From Haloferax marisrubri (GTDB taxonomy: Archaea > Halobacteriota > Halobacteria > Halobacteriales > Haloferacaceae), in NCBI RefSeq assembly GCF_001469875.2, contig NZ_LOPW02000003.1:31973-95972 (forward strand): a stretch of 64,000 bases of DNA, given 5' to 3'. Below the pieces are notes generated by a model. The model saw only the letters and a program-made list of their open reading frames with translations. It ran no database searches and was not told the origin of the DNA. The stretch's first letter is position 1. The number at the start of each line of letters is the position of its first letter. Below are positions 58,951 through 64,000 of the stretch, one piece after another. The translations under genes and the position numbers were made by a program.

Positions 58951-61900
58951 ATGGCATCCAACACGCACGAACCGGCCACCGACCCCGCGCTCGCTGGCGA
59001 TTACGACTACGTCAGCGACGACGTCGAGCGGCCGGGGCTGGTCGAAGACCTCGAGTCCCTCGTCGAGGGCGACGTGCGATTCGACACCTACACGAGAACG
59101 CTGTACGCGACCGACGCGTCGGCGTACGAGCAAGTCCCCATCGGCGTCGTCATGCCGACTTCGACCGCCGACGTGGCGGCGGTGATGGAGTACTGCGCCG
59201 ACCGCGAGATTCCCGTCCTCCCCCGCGGCGGCGGCACGAGCCTCGCCGGCCAGACCGTCAACGAGGCCGTCGTCCTCGACCTCGTCCGCCACATGGGCGG
59301 CGTCGAGGAAATCGACCCCGAGGCGCGGACGGCCACGGCCGAGGCGGGCGTCCGCCTCGGCGAACTCAACGAGGAACTCGCCCCCCACGGTCTGAAGTTC
59401 GCACCCGACCCGGCGTGGGGCGACCGCTCCGCGCTGGGCGGCGCAATCGGCAACAACTCCACGGGTTCGCACTCGCTGAAGTACGGCAAGACCGACTACT
59501 ACATCGAGGAGTTGGAACTCGTCCTCGCGGACGGAACGGTGACGACGTTCGGCGAAGTGAGCGTCGACGAACTCCGCGAGTCCGGCGACCCCGACGGCGA
59601 CCTCGAAGCCCGAATCTACGCGGAAGTCGCGCGGATACTCGACGAGGAGGCCGACGAGGTCTCCGAGCGCTTCCCCGACCTGAAGCGAAACGTCTCGGGC
59701 TACAACCTCGACATGCTCGTCGACGAGATGCGCGGCGAGCGCCGCACGCCGGACGATACCGGCATCGACGAGGACTGGGAGGCCGGCCGCGTCAACCTCG
59801 GTCGGCTCATCGCCGGGAGCGAGGGCACCCTCGGCATCGTGACGAAGGCGACCGTCTCGCTGGAGGAGATTCCGAACACCGCGTCGGTGGCGCTTCTCAC
59901 CTACGACGACGTCATCGACGCGATGCACGACGTCGCGCCCATCCTCGAACACGAACCCGCGGCCGTCGAGGTCATGGACGACGTGCTGCTCGACCTCGCG
60001 CGCGACACCGCCGAGTTCGCCGACGTGGTCGGGATGCTCCCCGAAGGCACGGACTCGACGCTCCTCGTGGAGTTCTACGCCGACTCCGACGAGGACGGCA
60101 AACAGAAGGTGGCGAACCTCATCGAAGACCGCGTCATCGACCCCGACGGCACCGAGTTCGACCCCGACGAGGGCTCGGCCTCGGTGACCGGGAAGGAGCG
60201 CCGCGCGACCGACTTCATGGAGGCCCACGACGCCGACACCCGCGCGAAGTTCTGGAAGATGCGCAAGTCGGGACTCCCGATTCTCCTCGGTCGGACGACC
60301 GACGAGAAGCACATCGCGTACATCGAGGACACCGCCATCCCGGCGGAGAACCTCCCGGCGTACGTCTCGGACTTCCAGGACATCCTCGACGAACACGACA
60401 CCTTCGCCTCGTACTACGCCCACGCGGGGCCGGGCGTCCTGCACATCCGTCCGCTGGTCAACACGAAGACGGCCGAGGGCGTCGAGACGTTCGAGGCCAT
60501 CGCCGACGAGGTGACGGACCTTGTCGTCAAGTACGGCGGCTCCGTCTCGGGCGAACACGGCGACGGCCGCGCGCGGACCCAGTGGAACCGCAAACTGTAC
60601 GGCGACCACCTCTGGAACGTCTTCCGCGACCTCAAGACCGCGTTCGACCCCGACTGGCTCCTGAATCCGGGGAACATCTGCGGCGACTACGATATGACCG
60701 AGCACCTCCGCTTTTCCCCCGACTACGAGTTCGACGCCGGCTTCGAACCGGCGCTGAACTGGGACAACGACAACGGGTTCGAGGGCATGGTCGAACTCTG
60801 CCACGGCTGTGCCGGCTGTCGCGGCCAGCAGTCCACGGTCGGCGGCGTCATGTGTCCGACGTTCCGCGCCGCCGAAGAGGAGATTCAGGCGACTCGCGGC
60901 CGCGCCAACATGCTCCGGCAGGCCATGAGCGGCGGGCTCCCGGAAGACGAGATGTTCACCGACGAGTTCGTCGACGAGGTGCTCGACCTCTGTGTCGGCT
61001 GTAAGGGCTGTTCGAAGGACTGCCCGAGCGAGGTCGACATGGCGAAGATGAAAGCCGAGGTCGTCCACGAGTACCACCAGCGCAACGGCTCCAGCCTCCG
61101 CGACAAGCTCTTTGCCAACATCGACTCGCTGTCCAAACTCGGCTCGGCGTTCGCCCCCCTCGCCAACGCGGCGACCAAGGTGCCGGGCGCGCGGACGGTC
61201 ATGGAGAAGACCGTCGGCATCGCCAAGGAGCGCTCGCTCCCGAAATTCCACGCGACGAGTTTCGTGGAGTGGTTCGAAAGTCGAGGGTCGGCCGACATCC
61301 CCGAGGCGCAGGCCGACCGCAAGGTGCTGTTGTTCCCCGACACGTACACGAACTACAACCACCCCGAGGTCGGTAAGGCCGCCGTGAAGGCGCTGGAGGC
61401 CGCGAACGTCCACGTCCGGATTCCGGAGGGCGTCGCCGGCTCCGGCCGGCCGCCACACTCGAAGGGCTTCCTCGACAAGGCCCGCGCCGACGCCGAGCAG
61501 AACGTCGAGGTGCTCGCGCCCTACGTCGAGGAGGGCTGGGACATCGTCCTCTGTGAGCCCTCCGACGCGGTGATGTTCCAGTCGGACTACCTCGACCTGC
61601 TCTCCGGCGACGACGTGGAAACCGTCGCAGCCAACGCCTACGGCGTCATGGAGTACGTCGACGCGTTCCGGCTGGACGAGTCGCTGTCGTTCCTCCCGCA
61701 GGACGAGTCCCTGACGTACCACGGCCACTGCCACCAGAAGTCCACGAAGAAGGACCACCACGCGGTGGGCGTCCTCCGCCGCGCCGGCTTCGAGGTGGAC
61801 CCGCTGGATTCGACGTGTTGCGGGATGTCCGGGTCGTTCGGCTACGAGGCCGAACACTACTCCATGTCGAAGGCAATCGGGAACATCCTCGAAGGCCAGG

Positions 61901-62031
61901 TGGCCGAGAGCCCCGGCGACGTGGTCGTCGCCCCCGGCGCGTCCTGCCGGACGCAACTCGAAGACATGGACGGCGCGACCGACGACCCGCCGCACCCGGT
62001 CGAGGTGCTCGCGCGCGCCATCGACGCGTAA
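58951..62031 (+). CDS. dld: FAD-linked oxidase/Fe-S fusion, probable D-lactate or 2-hydroxyacid dehydrogenase
   Basis: A 1026-residue fusion of a GlcD-type FAD (PCMH) oxidase and a GlcF-type iron-sulfur subunit. The FAD region has VLPRGGGTSLAGQTV and AIGNNSTGSHSLKYGKT. HGDGRART lies at the end of the FAD half. Two 4Fe-4S groups follow at about residues 617 (CHGCAGC) and 681 (CVGCKGCSKDCP), and CCG motifs (GHCHQKS, CCGMSGSFGY) close the protein. D-lactate, glycolate or another 2-hydroxyacid could be the substrate; the divergent LUD operon favours lactate. Confidence 0.9.
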   Translation: MASNTHEPATDPALAGDYDYVSDDVERPGLVEDLESLVEGDVRFDTYTRTLYATDASAYEQVPIGVVMPTSTADVAAVMEYCADREIPVLPRGGGTSLAGQTVNEAVVLDLVRHMGGVEEIDPEARTATAEAGVRLGELNEELAPHGLKFAPDPAWGDRSALGGAIGNNSTGSHSLKYGKTDYYIEELELVLADGTVTTFGEVSVDELRESGDPDGDLEARIYAEVARILDEEADEVSERFPDLKRNVSGYNLDMLVDEMRGERRTPDDTGIDEDWEAGRVNLGRLIAGSEGTLGIVTKATVSLEEIPNTASVALLTYDDVIDAMHDVAPILEHEPAAVEVMDDVLLDLARDTAEFADVVGMLPEGTDSTLLVEFYADSDEDGKQKVANLIEDRVIDPDGTEFDPDEGSASVTGKERRATDFMEAHDADTRAKFWKMRKSGLPILLGRTTDEKHIAYIEDTAIPAENLPAYVSDFQDILDEHDTFASYYAHAGPGVLHIRPLVNTKTAEGVETFEAIADEVTDLVVKYGGSVSGEHGDGRARTQWNRKLYGDHLWNVFRDLKTAFDPDWLLNPGNICGDYDMTEHLRFSPDYEFDAGFEPALNWDNDNGFEGMVELCHGCAGCRGQQSTVGGVMCPTFRAAEEEIQATRGRANMLRQAMSGGLPEDEMFTDEFVDEVLDLCVGCKGCSKDCPSEVDMAKMKAEVVHEYHQRNGSSLRDKLFANIDSLSKLGSAFAPLANAATKVPGARTVMEKTVGIAKERSLPKFHATSFVEWFESRGSADIPEAQADRKVLLFPDTYTNYNHPEVGKAAVKALEAANVHVRIPEGVAGSGRPPHSKGFLDKARADAEQNVEVLAPYVEEGWDIVLCEPSDAVMFQSDYLDLLSGDDVETVAANAYGVMEYVDAFRLDESLSFLPQDESLTYHGHCHQKSTKKDHHAVGVLRRAGFEVDPLDSTCCGMSGSFGYEAEHYSMSKAIGNILEGQVAESPGDVVVAPGASCRTQLEDMDGATDDPPHPVEVLARAIDA

Positions 62032-62162
62032 GCGTCCGCGTCGGCGGAAGCCACAGATTCGGGCGCGCCGCCGGCCGCCGTCTCGCCTCGTTTTTCGTCG
62101 CAGATACGTTTAGGGCGCTCCGCGGCCAACCGCGGGACCACCGAGATGCGAGGGACCCAGCC

Positions 62163-62960
62163 ATGACACCGATGGAACTCGATGACGTGCGCGTCGACGC
62201 GTACATGACGACCGGCGTGGAGACGGTCGGCCCCGACGCGTGGGTCACAGACGTGGTCGACCGGCTCAAGGCCGGCCCGCAGTACGGCGGCCTCCCGGTC
62301 GTCGACGACGAGGACCACCTCCTTGGGTTCGTCGGCGCGATAGACCTCTTGGAGGTCAACGGCGACGTGCGGGTCGAGGCGGTGATGAGCCGCGACCTCG
62401 TGGTCGTCCGCCCGGAGATGACGGTGAAGAACGCCGCGCGCGTCATCTTCCGCACCGGCCACCAGTTCCTCCCCGTCGTCGACGACGAACGAGTACTACT
62501 CGGCCTCTTTTCGAACGGCGACGCGGTGCGGAGCCAAATCGAGCGGACGACGCCCTCGAAGGTCCAGAGCACCCGCGAGATGCTCGAACGGACCCACGAC
62601 GCGTCGATCAGCGTCACCGAGCGCGAGGTGACGGTCGACTCGCTGATTCCGACCCAGCGGGAGGTCTACGGCGACGAACTCGAAGGCCGCAAGTACGAAC
62701 TCCAAAACGGGCTCGCGGAACCGCTCATCGTCGTCTCCCACGGTCCCGAGACGCTGCTCGTGGACGGCCACCACCGGGCGATGGCCGCGGAACAGCTCGA
62801 CATCGACCGGATGCTCGCGCACGTCCTCACGGTCTCGCCGGAGGAGGTCGGCGAGTTGGGCCTGCGCAGGATGGCCCGCCTCGGCGGCCTCCAATCGCTC
62901 GCGGACGTGGAGGTCAACGACTACCTCCAGCACCCGCTCATCGAGAAGACCGAGCAGTAG
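62163..62960 (+). CDS. CBS-pair plus ParB/sulfiredoxin-like domain protein
   Basis: A 265-residue protein. Residues 10-115 form two CBS domains (YMTTGVETVGPDAWVTDVVDRL, VMSRDLVVVRPEMTVKNAARVI), which usually bind adenosine nucleotides. The C-terminal 140 residues carry a ParB-N-like pattern: VDSLIPTQREVYGDELEGRKYELQNGLAEPLIVV and LLVDGHHRAMAAEQLDI (GHHR box). ParB-N enzymes bind CTP or act as kinases. The combination may be a nucleotide sensor with an enzymatic domain. ATG 62163 or 62172. TATA-like CGTTTAGG near 62107-62114. Confidence 0.82.
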   Translation: MTPMELDDVRVDAYMTTGVETVGPDAWVTDVVDRLKAGPQYGGLPVVDDEDHLLGFVGAIDLLEVNGDVRVEAVMSRDLVVVRPEMTVKNAARVIFRTGHQFLPVVDDERVLLGLFSNGDAVRSQIERTTPSKVQSTREMLERTHDASISVTEREVTVDSLIPTQREVYGDELEGRKYELQNGLAEPLIVVSHGPETLLVDGHHRAMAAEQLDIDRMLAHVLTVSPEEVGELGLRRMARLGGLQSLADVEVNDYLQHPLIEKTEQ

Positions 62961-63005
62961 GGCTGAAGCGACGCCGGAAGACGCGAGTCGGGGCGGTGAG
63001 CCGAG

Positions 63006-64000
63006 TTACCCGGCGAGGTCGTCGAGCGCGTCGCCGAACGCGGACAGCGCCTCGCTCATCGCCTCGGGGTCGCCGCCGAGGGAGATTCGGAACGACTCCG
63101 GCGCGTCGAAGAAGCGACCGGGGACGACGAGGACGCCGCGGTCCCACGCGGCGTCCGCGACCGCGTCGCCGTCGGCCGAGGCGTGGTCGAGGAAGGCGAA
63201 CGTGCCGCCGGCGTGGATGCGACCGTCGAGTTCGTCGCGCTCGGCGACGAACGTCGCCAGCAGGTCGTGGTTCGCCGAGAGGTGTTCGCGGGCGGCGGCC
63301 TCTATCTCGTCGCCGTGGTGGAGCGCGCGCCGGGCGAGTTTGGTGCTCGGCTCGGCGACCGCGGGGAGGTACATCGACGCCGAGCGGGCGCGCTCGACGA
63401 CCTCCTCGGGGCCGATAATCCAGCCGACGCGGAGCCCACCGAGCCCGTAGAACTTCGTCAGCGACCCGGTGACGACGGTGTTGTCGAGACCGGAGGCGGT
63501 GATACCGCCGAAGGGGCCGTCGGCCGCGGGGTCGACGAAGGGCGCGTACACCTCGTCGACGAGGAGGTAGCCGCCGGCGTCGTCCGCGGCCGACGCGACT
63601 TCGGCGAGTTCGGCGCGCGGCGTGAGTTTGCCCGACGGGTTGTGTCGATTGGTGACGATGGCGTAGGCGAACGCGTCGGTCGAGGCCCCGTCGAGGCGGT
63701 GCGGTTCGAGTTCGTAGTCGTACTCCGGCGGGCGGACGAAGCGGTCGACGCGCGCGCCGAGCGCCTCCGACGTGGCCACGAGCGGCTGGTAGCCGGGCTT
63801 TTCCACGAGCACCTGCGGGCACGGGTCGTCGGGGTCGTCGCCGTCTTCGTCGTCATCGGTCGCGAGGTCGAGAAGGGCGCAGGCGGCGAGGAAGTTCGCG
63901 TTCGTCGCGCCCGCGGTGACGAGGACCGACGACTCGGGGACGTCGTAGCGCGCCGCGAGTTGACCGGCGAGCGTCGCGTCTTCGGGGTCCGAGCGCCCCG
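63006..64000 (-). CDS. PLP-dependent aminotransferase class I/II, 5' truncated by window
   Basis: The frame is open to the window edge, so the N-terminus is missing (about 331 residues seen). A GAT-N segment (LVTAGATNANFLAA, near 63910) is the family's substrate region, followed by VLVEKPGYQPL. Then come NRHNPSGKLTPRAEL and the PLP-lysine segment SLTKFYGLGGLRVGWI. An Asp-rich insertion (DDDEDGDDPDDP) before VLVEKP is a halophilic loop. The substrate is not identifiable. Confidence 0.88.
   Translation of the reverse strand, partial: GRSDPEDATLAGQLAARYDVPESSVLVTAGATNANFLAACALLDLATDDDEDGDDPDDPCPQVLVEKPGYQPLVATSEALGARVDRFVRPPEYDYELEPHRLDGASTDAFAYAIVTNRHNPSGKLTPRAELAEVASAADDAGGYLLVDEVYAPFVDPAADGPFGGITASGLDNTVVTGSLTKFYGLGGLRVGWIIGPEEVVERARSASMYLPAVAEPSTKLARRALHHGDEIEAAAREHLSANHDLLATFVAERDELDGRIHAGGTFAFLDHASADGDAVADAAWDRGVLVVPGRFFDAPESFRISLGGDPEAMSEALSAFGDALDDLAG

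Overview
The window is a stretch of haloarchaeal chromosome. G+C is high and third positions are strongly G/C-biased, proteins are acidic, and many genes carry a TATA element about 25-30 nt before the ATG with almost no leader. Archaeal information-processing genes are present (TFB, aIF2-beta, fibrillarin/Nop5, archaeal-type MetK and ThrS). Gene content and order (coxB-coxAC, metK, ppk, thiI, cysK, purD, dacZ, gshA, flpA/nop5, tfb, ogg, thrS, cdpB1, lactate LUD genes) match what I remember of Haloferax volcanii and close relatives. That species assignment is memory-based inference, not a search result. No CRISPR array, rRNA gene, complete insertion sequence or replication origin was seen.

Layout. 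0-5.5 kb: end of a MinD-like ATPase, a RecA-fold protein with an eroded P-loop, an FKBP-type prolyl isomerase, and a tight four-gene membrane-protein operon. 5.6-7.5 kb: a low-G+C islet with an Imm49-like protein and a VapBC toxin-antitoxin pair. 7.6-12.2 kb: a haem-copper oxidase operon (coxB, a fused subunit I-III gene, a subunit IV-like gene and small membrane proteins). 12.3-24.9 kb: metabolic genes (CYTH protein, metK, ppk, thiI, cysK, thioredoxin-fold proteins, purD, an acyltransferase) with a GAGT microsatellite after thiI. 25-29.1 kb: a PAS histidine kinase, an unknown helical protein, a MscS-like channel 1 nt behind the diadenylate cyclase dacZ, and a truncated globin. 29.2-29.9 kb: tRNA-Leu followed by extra copies of its own 3' end, apparently a scar of integration or repeat expansion.

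30-46.3 kb: housekeeping genes (coaD, gshA, C/D-box RNP proteins, corA, tfb, aIF2-beta, ogg, a second MscS, malQ, thrS) with several very small zinc-ribbon genes below 60 codons. 46.3-53.6 kb: an iron-uptake locus, with two DtxR-type palindromes in front of a flavoprotein gene and of a Tat-lipoprotein/flavoprotein pair, beside an alpha/beta hydrolase, a flavin-fold protein and an MFS transporter. 53.7-64 kb: tRNA-Lys, an RCK-DHH-DHHA1 protein, a PRC-barrel gene I take to be cdpB1, divergent lactate-oxidation genes (LUD genes against a 1026-residue FAD/Fe-S dehydrogenase), a CBS plus ParB-like protein and a truncated aminotransferase.

The best candidates for something not well described are: the iron-regulated twin-flavoprotein/lipoprotein locus; the pairing of a c-di-AMP synthase with a co-transcribed mechanosensitive channel, plus a DHH-DHHA1 candidate hydrolase in the same window; the oxidase subunit I with methionine where the K-channel lysine normally sits; and the membrane/zinc-finger operon beside the oxidase.
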